A stretch of 64,000 bases of DNA from contig NZ_CP116257.1 of assembly GCF_027947595.1 (NCBI RefSeq), positions 6,942,001-7,006,000 on the forward strand, read 5' to 3'. Source of the DNA: Streptomyces lienomycini. GTDB lineage: Bacteria > Actinomycetota > Actinomycetes > Streptomycetales > Streptomycetaceae. The position numbers and the translations under genes were made by a program. A model generated the notes under the pieces. The model made no database searches. It was not told the origin of the DNA and saw only the letters and a program-made list of their open reading frames with translations. Of the stretch, positions 26,069-35,171 are shown piece by piece (positions within the stretch are counted from its first letter, which is position 1; every line of letters begins with the position of its first letter).

Positions 26069-27250
26069 CTAGCGCCCCAGCCCGCTCAGTACCGTCCGGG
26101 CCTGCTCCAGGGCGGTCGGGTCCGTCGGGTCGACCTCCAGGTCGGGCGTGATGCCCGTGCCGTCGACGCCGCGGCCGGAGGGGGTGCGGTAGTGGCCGAC
26201 GGTCAGCTCGGCCACCGAGCCGCCGGGCAGCCGGCTCGGCATCTGCACCGATCCCTTGCCGAACGTGCGGGAGCCCAGGACTACCGCCCGGCCGCGGTCC
26301 TGGAGGGCCCCGGTGAGCAGCTCGGCCGCGCTCATCGTGCCGCCGTCGACGAGGGCGACCAGGGGTCTGCCGGTGTCCCCGCCGGGTTCGGCGTGCAGGG
26401 CCCGCTGGGCGCCGTCGACGTCGTACGTGGCGACCAGGCCGCCGTCGAGGAAGGCGGAGGCGGCGGTGACGGCCTCGGCGACCAGGCCCCCGGAGTTCCC
26501 GCGCAGGTCGAGGACGATCCCGGCGTCGGACGGGAGCCCGTCGACGGCGGTGCGCACCTGTTCGCCGACGCCCTTGGTGAAGGAGACGACCTTGACGACG
26601 GTGGGGCCGCCGGCGAGCGTGCGGACGGTCACGGGGTCCGTGGACAGCCGGGCGCGGTGCACGGTCTCGGTCCACGCGCGCGTGCCGCGCTCCAGTCCGA
26701 GCCGGACGGCACTGCCGGCGGGCTCCCGCTCGGCGTCACCGCGCAGTATGGAGACGACCTCGGTGACGGGGCGCCCGTCGACCCGCTCGCCGTCCACGGT
26801 GCGCAGCCGGTCGCCCTCACGGATCCCGGCGTCGGCGGCGGGCGAGCCGGAGCGCACCTGGGCCACCTCGATGCGGCCGTCGCGTTCGCGTCGGGCGGAG
26901 AGCCCCACCCCGGTGTACCGGCCGTCGAGGGCGTCCTCCAACTCCTCGTACTCGCCCCGGGAGTAGACGGCGCCCCAGCGGTCCCCGCTGCGGCTGACCG
27001 CGCGTTCGGCGGCCTCCACCGGGGACTTGCCGTCGGCCATGGCCTCGGCGGCGGCGCGGGCCACGTCGTCGTGCCGGGTCTGCCGGTCGGCCGGGGCGGC
27101 CGACCGGGCCGCGCCGGACTCGGGCTTCCGGTCGGTCCCGGGGAGCGAGCCGGTGGCCGCGCCGGTGGCGAGCACGCTCGCGAACACCAAGGTCAGGGCG
27201 GCCCCGTGGCGCACGCGACGGGGCTGACAGAACAGGTCACGACCTGACAT
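26069..27250 (-). CDS. Secreted S41 C-terminal processing peptidase
   Basis: This 393-residue serine protease is exported: an N-terminal hydrophobic segment ([20 protein letters not shown]) acts as signal or anchor. A PDZ domain (about 112-200: [37 protein letters not shown]) precedes the S41 core with LDLRGNSGG, nucleophile Ser307 ([11 protein letters not shown]) and general base Lys332 (TFGKGSVQ). It probably trims C-termini of envelope proteins. It lies between smpB and ftsX in a leftward run, with 68 bases to ftsX and so possibly co-transcribed. The ribosome site for ATG 27250 is poor. Confidence 0.9.
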   Translation of the reverse strand: MSGRDLFCQPRRVRHGAALTLVFASVLATGAATGSLPGTDRKPESGAARSAAPADRQTRHDDVARAAAEAMADGKSPVEAAERAVSRSGDRWGAVYSRGEYEELEDALDGRYTGVGLSARRERDGRIEVAQVRSGSPAADAGIREGDRLRTVDGERVDGRPVTEVVSILRGDAEREPAGSAVRLGLERGTRAWTETVHRARLSTDPVTVRTLAGGPTVVKVVSFTKGVGEQVRTAVDGLPSDAGIVLDLRGNSGGLVAEAVTAASAFLDGGLVATYDVDGAQRALHAEPGGDTGRPLVALVDGGTMSAAELLTGALQDRGRAVVLGSRTFGKGSVQMPSRLPGGSVAELTVGHYRTPSGRGVDGTGITPDLEVDPTDPTALEQARTVLSGLGR

Positions 27251-27318
27251 GCCGGTGAGTCTAGGACAACGCGTAAGGGCCGCACGGTCGCTTGACCGTG
27301 CGACCCCCTTGGCATGTG

Positions 27319-28236
27319 TCACACCTTCAGGTACTTGCGCAACGCGAAGAACGCGGCCAACGCGGGCATCAGCAGACTGGTGGCCAGGATCAGCGGCAGC
27401 TTCGTCAGCACGGCGTCCCAGCCGATGAAGTTGATCAGGTTCAGCTTCTCGGACAGGGCGAGCCCGTGGTCGATGATGAAGTATCTGGCGATCACCAGGA
27501 AGCCGCAGGCGACACCACCGCCGATGAGACCGGCGACCGCCGCCTCCATGATGAACGGTGCCTGGATGTAGAAGCCCGACGCACCGACGAGGCGCATGAT
27601 GCCGGTCTCGCGCCGCCGGCTGAACGCCGACACGCGCACGGTGTTGACGATCAGCATCAGGGCGACGACCAGCATGAGTGCCATCACCGCGCGGGCGGCC
27701 CAGTTCATGCCGTTCAGCAGACCGAAGAGGTTGTCCAGGATGCCCTTCTGGTCCTGCACGGACTGCACGCCGTCCCGGCCGTCGAAGGCGGTCGCGATGA
27801 CCTGGTACTTCTCCGGGTCCTGCAGCTTGATCCGGTACGACTCCTGCATCTGGTCGGGCGTGAGGGAGCTGGCCAGCGGCGAGTCGCCGAACTGCTCCTT
27901 GTAGTGCTTGTACGCCTCGTCCTGCGACTCGTACGTCACCTTCTCGACGACGGCCATCTCGTCGAGGTCGGACATGATCTGCTTCTTCTGGTCCGCGGTC
28001 ACCGCGCCCTTGGCGCAGTTGGGGTCGGACTCGGCGTCGCTCTTGTTGCAGAGGAAGACCGAGACGTTGACCTTGTCGTACCAGTAGCCCTTCATGGTGT
28101 TGACCTGGTCGCTCATCAGCAGCGAACCGCCGAACAGGGCCAGGGAGAGGGCGACGGAGACGATCACCGCGAAGGTCATCGTCAGATTGCGGCGAAGACC
28201 GACACCGATCTCCGAGAGCACGAACTGGGCGCGCAT
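27319..28236 (-). CDS. ftsX: Cell-division protein FtsX
   Basis: This 305-residue membrane partner of FtsE has helix 1 (MTFAVIVSVALSLALFGGSLL), a large external domain (about 45-175, with one Cys pair, FLCNKSDAESDPNCAKG) and three C-terminal helices ending FFALRKYLKV. FtsEX uses ATP hydrolysis to activate peptidoglycan hydrolases at septa. The actinobacterial type normally acts on a NlpC/P60 hydrolase such as RipC; none is adjacent here. The gene starts 31 bases after the ftsE stop, so the two form an operon. Confidence 0.95.
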   Translation of the reverse strand: MRAQFVLSEIGVGLRRNLTMTFAVIVSVALSLALFGGSLLMSDQVNTMKGYWYDKVNVSVFLCNKSDAESDPNCAKGAVTADQKKQIMSDLDEMAVVEKVTYESQDEAYKHYKEQFGDSPLASSLTPDQMQESYRIKLQDPEKYQVIATAFDGRDGVQSVQDQKGILDNLFGLLNGMNWAARAVMALMLVVALMLIVNTVRVSAFSRRRETGIMRLVGASGFYIQAPFIMEAAVAGLIGGGVACGFLVIARYFIIDHGLALSEKLNLINFIGWDAVLTKLPLILATSLLMPALAAFFALRKYLKV

Positions 28237-28267
28237 TGCGTCTCGTTAAGCCCTTCGTTCCTCGTCG

Positions 28268-28957
28268 TCAGTGCTGGTAGCCGTAGACGCCGCGTGCCTG
28301 GTCACGGACGAGGCGGCCCTTCTCCAGCTCGATGACGCGCTTGCGCATCTGGTCCACGATGTTCTGGTCGTGGGTGGCCATGATCACGGTGGTGCCCGTC
28401 CGGTTGATGCGGTCGAGCAGCTTCATGATGCCGACGGAGGTCTGCGGGTCGAGGTTGCCCGTGGGCTCGTCGGCGATCAGCAGCTTGGGCCGGTTGACGA
28501 AGGCGCGCGCGATGGCGACGCGCTGCTGCTCGCCGCCGGACAGCTCGCCGGGCCTGCGGTCCTCCTTGCCGCCGAGCCCGACGAGGTCGAGCACCTGCGG
28601 CACGGACTTGCGGATCTCGCCGCGGGACTTGCCGATGACCTCCTGGGCGAAGGCGACGTTCTCGCCGACCGTCTTGTTCGGCAGCAGGCGGAAGTCCTGG
28701 AACACCGTCCCCAGCTGGCGCCGCATCTGCGGCACCTTCCAGTTGGAGAGGCGGGCGAGGTCCTTCCCCAGGACGTGCACCTGTCCGTGACTGCACCGCT
28801 CCTCACGGAGGACCAGCCGCAGGAAGGTGGACTTTCCGGAGCCGGAGGAACCCACGAGGAAGACGAACTCGCCCTTCTCGACCTCCAGGGAGACGTCCCT
28901 GAGGGCTGGGTGGCTCTGTTTGGGGTAGACCTTGGAGACGTTGTCGAATCGGATCAC
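28268..28957 (-). CDS. ftsE: Cell-division ATP-binding protein FtsE
   Basis: This 229-residue ABC ATPase has Walker [10 protein letters not shown] (36-44), the Q-loop FQDFRLLP, signature LSGGEQQ (139-145), Walker [14 protein letters not shown] and the H-loop MATHD. The linker DNWKV-type region is [19 protein letters not shown], as in FtsE proteins. The start is GTG at 28957 with no clear ribosome site upstream, so a short or leaderless leader is possible. It heads the ftsE-ftsX operon. Confidence 0.95.
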   Translation of the reverse strand: MIRFDNVSKVYPKQSHPALRDVSLEVEKGEFVFLVGSSGSGKSTFLRLVLREERCSHGQVHVLGKDLARLSNWKVPQMRRQLGTVFQDFRLLPNKTVGENVAFAQEVIGKSRGEIRKSVPQVLDLVGLGGKEDRRPGELSGGEQQRVAIARAFVNRPKLLIADEPTGNLDPQTSVGIMKLLDRINRTGTTVIMATHDQNIVDQMRKRVIELEKGRLVRDQARGVYGYQH

Positions 28958-29169
28958 GAATGCACCACGGGTCGCCGGGGGTAGATGTGCGTGACCATAC
29001 GCGAACCGGGGAGCGGACCGCAGTCACCGGTCGGGGTTGCGTATCAGTTGCACGTTTTGTCCCCACCGGAGGGCGCGCGGGGCCCCGCGGAACCTGGCAC
29101 AGTGGAAGGGAACGTTCGCGTCGTCGCGGGCGTTGTCCGGACAGAGCCGGCGGCAAGGAGGGCGAGCGC

Positions 29170-29364
29170 ATGACGTACGACCGCTTGGTGTGCGCCAACT
29201 GTGCGGCGCCCGTGAGTGAGGGCAGGTGCCCGGTGTGCCGGGCCAACCGCGAGCGGCTGCAGCAGGAGAACCACCCCTTCGCGGGGCTGAACCCGATGGC
29301 GCTGATCGCGCTGCTGGCGGTGCTGATCGCGGCGGTGGCCCTGCTGGCCCACCAGACCGTCTGA
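29170..29364 (+). CDS. Small zinc-ribbon membrane protein
   Basis: This 64-residue protein has two CxxC pairs at the N-terminus (Cys8, Cys11, Cys20, Cys23 in LVCANCAAPVSEGRCPVC), which form a compact zinc ribbon, then a basic/polar linker and one C-terminal helix (LNPMALIALLAVLIAAVALLAHQTV). AAGGAGGG eight bases before the ATG is an excellent ribosome site and the codon bias is typical, so the gene is real despite its size. It is divergent from ftsE and has no known function. Confidence 0.88.
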   Translation: MTYDRLVCANCAAPVSEGRCPVCRANRERLQQENHPFAGLNPMALIALLAVLIAAVALLAHQTV

Positions 29365-29414
29365 CGGGCCTGGAGCGGCCCTGAGGGCCTCCAGGGCGCG
29401 GACGGGGAGACACG

Positions 29415-29450
29415 GAAGGGGCCCGGAGCGATGACGCTCCGGGCCCCTTC
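29415..29450. terminator. Bidirectional terminator
   Basis: GAAGGGGCCCGGAGCG and its complement (29415-29430, 29435-29450) enclose ATGA. It separates the rightward zinc-ribbon gene from the leftward LAETG surface-protein gene and can serve both. Confidence 0.87.
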
Positions 29451-29485
29451 GTGTGCGTACGCGGTGCGTGCGCGGACGGCTACCG

Positions 29486-30256
29486 TCAGGCAGCAGCCCC
29501 GCCGCGACCGTTCATCATGCGCGGCAGCAGGCGGAAGCCGATGCCACCGGCGATCATCGTGGCGGCGCCGACCAGGAGGAACGTGGTCTCCGCGGCACCG
29601 GTCTCGGCGAGCTCCTTGCCGTCGCCCTGGGCGGCGGCGTCGGAGGAGGCCGGGGCCTGCTCGCTGGTGTCCGTCAGGGCGGAGGAACCCTGGTTCTGGG
29701 TGACGTTGGCGTTGCCGCCACCGTCGGGCGTGGTGCCGCCGGTGGAGTCACCGCCGGTGGAACCACCGTTGCCGCCGCCGGTGTTGCCACCGTTGCCGTT
29801 GTGGCCACCGTTGCCGTTGCCGCCACCGTTGCCGTTGCCGCCGTTGTTGCCGGAACCGCCGTTGCCGTTGCCGCCGTTGTTGCCGTTACCCCCGTTGTTG
29901 CCGTTGCCCGGGTCCGTCGGGTCCGTGGGGTCGGTCGGGTCGGTCGGGTCCGTGGGATCCGTCGGGTCCGTGGGATCCGTCGGGTCGGTCGGGTCCGTGG
30001 GATCCGTCGGGTCCGTCGGGTCCGTGGGATCGGTCGGGTCCGTCGGGTCGGTCGGGTCGGTCGGGTCGGTCGGGTCGGTCGGGTCCGTCGGGCAGTCGGG
30101 ACCGGTACCGATGTCGCACGGGTCGGGATCGTCGACGCTGACGCCGACGGTGAAATCGAGCGCCGAGGCGGCACCCGCGGCGGTCAGCGAGGCGCCGGCC
30201 GCGATCACGGCGCCGGCCGCTATGCGCGCGACACGAATGCGCGTCTTCTTCATCAT
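29486..30256 (-). CDS. Sortase-anchored surface protein with Thr-Asp-Pro repeats
   Basis: This 256-residue exported protein has a signal peptide (MMKKTRIRVARIAAGAVIAAGASLTAAGAASA) with AxA-type cleavage, a short DFTVGVSVDDPDPCDIGTGPDC segment, about 20 tandem TDP triplets, and a glycine/asparagine-rich spacer (NGNNGGNG units). The C-terminal sorting signal is LAETG, hydrophobic FLLVGAATMIAGGIGFRLL, then basic RMMNGRGG. LAxTG is the class E sortase target in Streptomyces, the class that anchors long chaplins, so covalent wall attachment is expected. The mature protein is nearly all repeat and spacer, suggesting a stalk or filler. No sortase gene is nearby. Confidence 0.85.
   Translation of the reverse strand: MMKKTRIRVARIAAGAVIAAGASLTAAGAASALDFTVGVSVDDPDPCDIGTGPDCPTDPTDPTDPTDPTDPTDPTDPTDPTDPTDPTDPTDPTDPTDPTDPTDPTDPTDPTDPTDPGNGNNGGNGNNGGNGNGGSGNNGGNGNGGGNGNGGHNGNGGNTGGGNGGSTGGDSTGGTTPDGGGNANVTQNQGSSALTDTSEQAPASSDAAAQGDGKELAETGAAETTFLLVGAATMIAGGIGFRLLPRMMNGRGGAAA
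29911..30090. repeat. 9-bp tandem repeat array coding (Thr-Asp-Pro)n
   Basis: About 20 direct copies of a 9-base unit (GGGTCSGTS on the plus strand, with GGATCCGTC variants) code the Thr-Asp-Pro tract of the LAETG protein. The unit is a multiple of three, so copy changes alter the length of the protein without breaking frame. Confidence 0.9.
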
Positions 30257-30574
30257 GTAGTTGCTACCCCCAGTAGCCGATTAGTCGGTGAGGCCGCACT
30301 CGGGGGCCGTGATCGACGGGGGTGGCTGTGTGCGCTCAAGTCCCCCGGTTCACATGCGCCCCAGAAATACGCATGCCGAGCATCACCCTTACGAATGTTC
30401 AAAGCAACGTCAAGGCCGTTGCGTACGCGATGTCCGGGTAAGGGACGTATGCCGGACACAAAGGGTGTGAGTGTGACGTAAAAGCCGGGTGCCGCCGTCA
30501 GAAAAAGGCAACCGCCCCCGGGATGGGGGCAGTTGCCTTGTCGACAAAGCGGTGTTCTCGCGCCGTCCTCCGTG
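30257..30574. other. Intergenic region with leader of the surface-protein gene and prfB terminator
   Basis: This 318-base stretch has no convincing gene. The part from 30257 to about 30480 should hold the promoter and leader of the leftward LAETG gene; it is less GC-rich than its surroundings, for example ATGTTCAAAGCAACGTC near 30400. The right end holds the prfB terminator. Confidence 0.5.
30505..30539 (-). terminator. prfB intrinsic terminator
   Basis: AAGGCAACTGCCCCC pairs with GGGGGCGGTTGCCTT (one mismatch) across an ATCCC loop, followed on the minus strand by TTTTTC. It is one of the few hairpins here with a real T tract, starting 36 bases after the prfB stop. Confidence 0.88.
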
Positions 30575-31681
30575 CTACTTCTCCTGCTGCTTGCGCCAGC
30601 GAATGCCGGCCTCCAGGAAGCCGTCGATCTCACCGTTGAACACGGCCTCGGGGTTGCCCACTTCGTGCTCCGTGCGCAGGTCCTTGACCATCTGGTACGG
30701 GTGCAGCACGTACGAACGCATCTGGTTGCCCCAGGAGTTGCCGCCGTCGCCCTTGAGGGCGTCCATCTTGGCCTGCTCCTCCTGGCGGCGCCGCTCCAGG
30801 AGCTTGGCCTGGAGGACGTTCATCGCGGTGGCCTTGTTCTGGATCTGGGAGCGCTCGTTCTGGCAGGAGACGACGATGCCGGTGGGCAGGTGGGTGAGGC
30901 GCACCGCGGAGTCGGTGGTGTTCACGCCCTGGCCGCCGGGGCCGGAGGAGCGGTACACGTCCACCCGCAGCTCGGTCTCGTCGATCTCGATGTGGTCGGT
31001 CTGCTCGACCACGGGGAGGATCTCGACGCCCGCGAAGGAGGTCTGGCGGCGTCCCTGGTTGTCGAAGGGCGAGATGCGCACCAGCCGGTGCGTGCCCTGC
31101 TCGACGGAGAGGGTGCCGTAGGCGTACGGCGACTGCACGGCGAAGGTGGTCGACTTGATGCCGGCCTCCTCGGCGTACGACGTCTCGTAGACCTCGGTCT
31201 TGTAGCCGTGCTGCTCGGCCCAGCGCAGGTACATGCGCTGGAGCTTCTCGGCGAAGTCGGCGGCGTCCACGCCACCGGCCTCGGCGCGGATGTTGACGAG
31301 CGCCTCGCGCGCGTCGTACTCGCCCGAGAGCAGGGTGCGGACCTCCATCTCGTCCAGCGCCTTGCGGACGGCCGTGAGCTCGGACTCCGCCTCGGCACGG
31401 GTGTCCGGGTCGTCCTCCTCCTCGGCCATCTCGAAGAGCACGCCGAGATCGTCGATCCGGCCGCGCAGGGCCTCGGCCTTCCGCACCTCGGCCTGAAGGT
31501 GCGAGAGCTTGCTGGTGATCTTCTGCGCCGCCTCCGGGTCGTCCCACAGGGAGGGAGCGGCCGCCTGCTCCTCGAGCACGGCGATGTCTGCCCTCAGCCT
31601 GTCGAGGTCCAGGACGGCCTCGATCGACTCCATGGTCGAGGAGAGGGACTTCAGCTCTTCGGATACATCGACGACTGCCAC
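30575..31681 (-). CDS. prfB: Peptide chain release factor 2
   Basis: This 368-residue factor terminates translation at UGA and UAA. The codon-recognition tripeptide is SPF (204-206), and the GGQ peptidyl-hydrolysis loop is at 249-251 ([20 protein letters not shown]). The N-terminal coiled domain and the C-terminal [34 protein letters not shown] complete the family. The frame is continuous: the internal UGA frameshift that autoregulates many bacterial prfB genes is absent. The start is GTG at 31681. Confidence 0.96.
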   Translation of the reverse strand: MAVVDVSEELKSLSSTMESIEAVLDLDRLRADIAVLEEQAAAPSLWDDPEAAQKITSKLSHLQAEVRKAEALRGRIDDLGVLFEMAEEEDDPDTRAEAESELTAVRKALDEMEVRTLLSGEYDAREALVNIRAEAGGVDAADFAEKLQRMYLRWAEQHGYKTEVYETSYAEEAGIKSTTFAVQSPYAYGTLSVEQGTHRLVRISPFDNQGRRQTSFAGVEILPVVEQTDHIEIDETELRVDVYRSSGPGGQGVNTTDSAVRLTHLPTGIVVSCQNERSQIQNKATAMNVLQAKLLERRRQEEQAKMDALKGDGGNSWGNQMRSYVLHPYQMVKDLRTEHEVGNPEAVFNGEIDGFLEAGIRWRKQQEK

Positions 31682-31758
31682 GCATCCAGCGTAACGGCTC
31701 CGTCCAGCGGTCTTCGCCGGGCCGTCGCCCGACGGTGGTCACCGTGCCGCGCCCGGCC

Positions 31759-33012
31759 TCAGGGGGAGGCGGGTGCGGAGTTCCGTGTGTCCTGGGGTCC
31801 GGTGTCGCCCTCGTCACCGCCCGTGGCCAGCCACGTACCGGCTCCGATCGCCGCCACCAGGGCGACCGCGCCCACCCCCACCGCGATCCGGCGGCGCCGT
31901 GCGGTGGCCCGGTTGCGGGCCGAGCCGGGGCGCGGGGAGCCCGCCGCGCGCGGGGCGCGTGCGGTGCCGCGGGCACCGCCGGCCAGCTCGTCGGGGGCGG
32001 GCACGCGCATCGACGTGTGGGTGTCCCGGTTGGAGTCGGCGGGCTTGGCGCCCGGCACCAGGGGCACCGCTCCCCTGCGCCGTACGGGCTCCCCGGCGGA
32101 CGCGGGCGCGGCCGGTGGCGCCGCGGACTCGTCGGGGCCGTCCTCCTCCTGCTCCGCGTCGGGCTCGTCGACCTCCAGCGGGCCCATGCCGGCGAGCATC
32201 GGCAGCAGCTCGCGCAGCCGGGCGCTCAGCTCGGAGGCGCGCAGCCGGGAGGCCGGGGCCTTGGCGAGGCACTGGACGAGGAGCTGCCACAGCTCGTCGG
32301 GGATGCCGGGCAGCGGGACGACGGTCTCGGTCACATGGCGGCGCAGTACGGCGCCGGGGTGGCCGCCGCCGAAGGGGGTGAAGCCGGCGAGCAGCTCGTA
32401 GAGCACCGTGGCCAGCGCGTAGATGTCGACCGCCGCGCGCGGGGGCAGGCCCTCGACGATCTCGGGGGCGAGGTAGTCCGGCGTGCCGATGATCTTCGTG
32501 GCGCGGGTGCGGCGCGGGGTGTCGATGAGCTTGGCCACCCCGAAGTCCGTCAGCAGCGCCGGGTGCGACCCGCCGGGTCCGAGCGGGCCCTGCATGTCGA
32601 GCAGTACGTTCTCGGGCTTGACGTCGCGGTGCACGACCCCGGCGGCGTGTGCGGCGGCCAGCCCGTCGGCGACGTCGGCGACGACGGCCACCGCGGCCTC
32701 GGGCGCCAGGCGCCGCTCCCGGTCGAGGCGGGTGCGCAGGTCGGTGCCCCGGACCAGGTCCATGACCAGCGCGAGGTCGTTGCCGTCGACGACGAGGTCG
32801 CGCACGGAGACGACGTGCGGGTGCTCCAGGCCGAGCAGGGCGGTGCGCTCCTGCACGAAGCGGGAGACGAGTTCCTGGTCGGACGCCAGGTCCTCGCGCA
32901 GGAGCTTGATCGCGACGGGTCCCTCGGGACCCTCGCCCAGCCACACCGTGCCGGCGCTGCCCCGCCCGAGGATCTGGTGGGCGGTGTACCGGCTGCCGAT
33001 CTTCCGTGCCAA
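31759..33012 (-). CDS. pkaB: Serine/threonine protein kinase PkaB
   Basis: This 417-residue Hanks-type kinase has a glycine loop LGRGSAGTVW (15-24), Lys36 (VAIK), catalytic HRDVKPEN (128-135), DFG (156-158) and GTPDYLAPE. The C-terminal 140 residues are a Pro/Ala-rich cytoplasmic linker, one membrane helix (IAVGVGAVALVAAIGAGTWLATG) and a very short external tail without PASTA repeats. The start is an unusual TTG at 33012, supported by GGTAGGAG six bases upstream and by the MARKIGSRY kinase N-terminus. The neighbouring kinase is paralogous, and the 125-base gap allows co-transcription. PkaA and PkaB affect aerial growth in S. coelicolor. Confidence 0.9.
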   Translation of the reverse strand: MARKIGSRYTAHQILGRGSAGTVWLGEGPEGPVAIKLLREDLASDQELVSRFVQERTALLGLEHPHVVSVRDLVVDGNDLALVMDLVRGTDLRTRLDRERRLAPEAAVAVVADVADGLAAAHAAGVVHRDVKPENVLLDMQGPLGPGGSHPALLTDFGVAKLIDTPRRTRATKIIGTPDYLAPEIVEGLPPRAAVDIYALATVLYELLAGFTPFGGGHPGAVLRRHVTETVVPLPGIPDELWQLLVQCLAKAPASRLRASELSARLRELLPMLAGMGPLEVDEPDAEQEEDGPDESAAPPAAPASAGEPVRRRGAVPLVPGAKPADSNRDTHTSMRVPAPDELAGGARGTARAPRAAGSPRPGSARNRATARRRRIAVGVGAVALVAAIGAGTWLATGGDEGDTGPQDTRNSAPASP

Positions 33013-33137
33013 GACTGCTCCTACCGACGCGTGTTGCGCCTAAAAGTACGCGTCCGAGGAGCCGACCTTCACGGCGGAGGCGGAAATCACCCTCTGGATG
33101 TCGACAAGTCTCCCGACTCGGCCGACTCGACGGCTGT

Positions 33138-34772
33138 TCAGCCGCCGCTGGAGCCGCCCAGGTCCCCGATCCAGTCGGTCACCGTGGTGAACCAGTCGCT
33201 GAGCTGGTCCCAGTAGCCCTTGCCCGTGCCGATCCAGTCCTGCAGCGGGCTCAGCTCCCAGACGAGCCAGCCGGCCACGAACAGGATGACGATCGTGACC
33301 AGGCATCCCTTGAGGCAGCCGAGGCCGGGGATGCGCATGGGGTTGGCGCTGCGCTGCCGCGGCGGCCTGGGCTCGCGCCGGGGCGGCTGCGGCTCGGGTG
33401 CGGGCGGCGGGGCGTACCGCTGCGGCTGGGGGCGTTGCGGCTGCGGGGGCGGGGGCTGCGGGGTGGCGTAGCGGTGCGGCTGTTGCTGCTGCGGATAGCC
33501 GTAGCCGGGCTGCTGGGGCGGCGGGCCCTGCGGGGCCTGCTGCGGCGGGCGGGAGACCTGTCGCTGGGGGCGGCGGCGCAGCGGGTCCTGGTTCGGGTCG
33601 AGGTACTGGACCTGCGTCTGCTCGTTGCGGTCGCGGGCGGCCCGCAGCTGGTTCTGCCAGGGGTGCGGGTCCTCGGGACCGCCCGGTCCGGGGGCTCCCG
33701 GCGGCACCGGCGGCATGACGGCGGTGGGGTCGGCCGCTCCCGTGTTCGGGAGTACGGCGGTGGGGTCGGCGGCGCCCGCCGGGCCCGAGGTGTGCGGCAG
33801 GACGCTGGTCGCGCCGTTCGGGTCGTACGCGGCGGCGGGGTCGCCCGGGACCTGCGCGGGCTCCGGGTCGGGGACGAGGAGCGCGCCCACGCTCTCGGCG
33901 GCGCCGATCTGCGCGCTGTTGGCGTGCACGCCGATGCCCTCGGCGACGACGCGCAGGCCGCGGGCGAGGTTCTCGGCGCTGGGGCGGTCGTCCGGGTTCT
34001 TGCGCAGGCAGCGCTCGATGACCGTCCACAGCGGGTCGGGGACGGTGGAAGGGCGGCGCGGTTCGGCGCTCAGGTGCTGGTGCAGCACTTCGAGGGCGGA
34101 GCCCCCGCCGAACGGGGGACGGCCGGTGACCAGCTCGTACAGCAGGATGCCCGCGCCGTAGACGTCGACCGCGGAGGTCTGCGGGCGGCCCTCGGCGGAC
34201 TCCGGGGCGATGTACGCGGGCGTGCCGACGAACTCGTGGGTGCGGGTGAGGCCGGGCGAGTCGGCGAGGCGGGCGATGCCGAAGTCGGTGAGCATCGGGT
34301 GCATCTCGCCGCCGGTCTGCTTCAGCAGGACGTTGGCCGGCTTGAGGTCGCGGTGCACGACGCCGTCGGCGTGGCTCGCGGCGAGGGCGTCGGCGATCTG
34401 CGCGGTGAGCAGGGCCGCCGCAACCGGGGTGAGCGGCCCGTTTTCGCGCAGGTAGCGGTGGAGGTCGGGGCCGTCGACGAGGTCCATGACGAGGGCCAGC
34501 AGCTCGCCCTCGACGACCAGGTCGCGGACCCGGACGATGTTGGGGTGGGTGAGCCGGAGCAGGACGGAGCGCTCGCGCAGGAAGCGCATCACGATGTCGG
34601 CGTCGCTCGCGAGCTCTTCCTTGAGGACCTTGATCGCGACGGTTTCGCCGGGCTGTCCTGCCACGGCCGCCTCGGCGCCCGCGGTCTCGCGCTGGCGGGC
34701 CCGCCAGACGGTGCCCGTGGCGCCGCGACCGAGGGGCTCCTCGAGGAGGTACTTGCTGCCTACCGGCCGCAC
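33138..34772 (-). CDS. pkaA: Serine/threonine protein kinase PkaA
   Basis: This 544-residue Hanks-type kinase has LGRGATGTVW, Lys48 (VAIKVLKEE), HRDLKPAN (140-147), DFG (163-165) and GTPAYIAPE. After the kinase domain comes a long Pro/Gln-rich linker (YGYPQQQQPHRYATPQPPPP), one membrane helix (GCLKGCLVTIVILFVAGWLVWEL) and a short external end (DWIGDLGGSSGG). The start is GTG at 34772 with AGGAG eight bases upstream; the length agrees with the S. coelicolor protein as I recall it. It lies upstream of pkaB and is divergent from the FHA-FtsK gene, a plausible phosphorylation partner. Confidence 0.92.
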   Translation of the reverse strand: MRPVGSKYLLEEPLGRGATGTVWRARQRETAGAEAAVAGQPGETVAIKVLKEELASDADIVMRFLRERSVLLRLTHPNIVRVRDLVVEGELLALVMDLVDGPDLHRYLRENGPLTPVAAALLTAQIADALAASHADGVVHRDLKPANVLLKQTGGEMHPMLTDFGIARLADSPGLTRTHEFVGTPAYIAPESAEGRPQTSAVDVYGAGILLYELVTGRPPFGGGSALEVLHQHLSAEPRRPSTVPDPLWTVIERCLRKNPDDRPSAENLARGLRVVAEGIGVHANSAQIGAAESVGALLVPDPEPAQVPGDPAAAYDPNGATSVLPHTSGPAGAADPTAVLPNTGAADPTAVMPPVPPGAPGPGGPEDPHPWQNQLRAARDRNEQTQVQYLDPNQDPLRRRPQRQVSRPPQQAPQGPPPQQPGYGYPQQQQPHRYATPQPPPPQPQRPQPQRYAPPPAPEPQPPRREPRPPRQRSANPMRIPGLGCLKGCLVTIVILFVAGWLVWELSPLQDWIGTGKGYWDQLSDWFTTVTDWIGDLGGSSGG

Positions 34773-35171
34773 GTCATGCGCTCCTAGTTGCTTGCTGGCT
34801 GTTCGGACCCACTGTCGCAGAACGGTCGGTCCCAGTCCGACCCAACTGTAATGCCGCCCCCCCCCGGACCGTGTTCGAAGGAAAGACGCTCGACCCGGTC
34901 CCTTGGTTGCCGCTGCCCGGACGTGACCGATCTCAAGCGGACCGCTTCCGGTCATTCACAGGACACCTGTCAGGCATTTTTGGGGGCAGAGCCGACCAAT
35001 CAAGATCATTTGGCGGTCGGGGGCGGGCATGTTGTCAGTGGCAGGTGCGAGGATGCCTGCAGTACTGGCCGACGTGCTCGTGTGGCGGTGGGGGAAGTCC
35101 GCGGTGGGGGACCGTGGTGACGGCTTCTGTCCCGGCGTGCGGGCGCCCGCGCGAAGGGACCGCTGACGGCG
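34773..35171. other. Divergent promoter region between pkaA and the FHA-FtsK gene
   Basis: This 399-base stretch has no convincing gene. It contains a run of nine C (34857-34865) and, around 34975-35000, an AT-richer patch (CATTTTTGGGGG, ATCAAGATCATTTGG) likely to hold one of the divergent promoters. No clear inverted repeats were seen. Confidence 0.45.

Noticed and set aside
29911..30090. Short tandem repeats that might be taken for a CRISPR array
   Set aside because: The 9-base units are contiguous with no spacers and code an in-frame Thr-Asp-Pro tract.
30575..31681. Programmed frameshift in prfB
   Set aside because: The gene is a single open frame from the GTG start; no internal UGA or slippery CUU-U is present in the N-terminal region.
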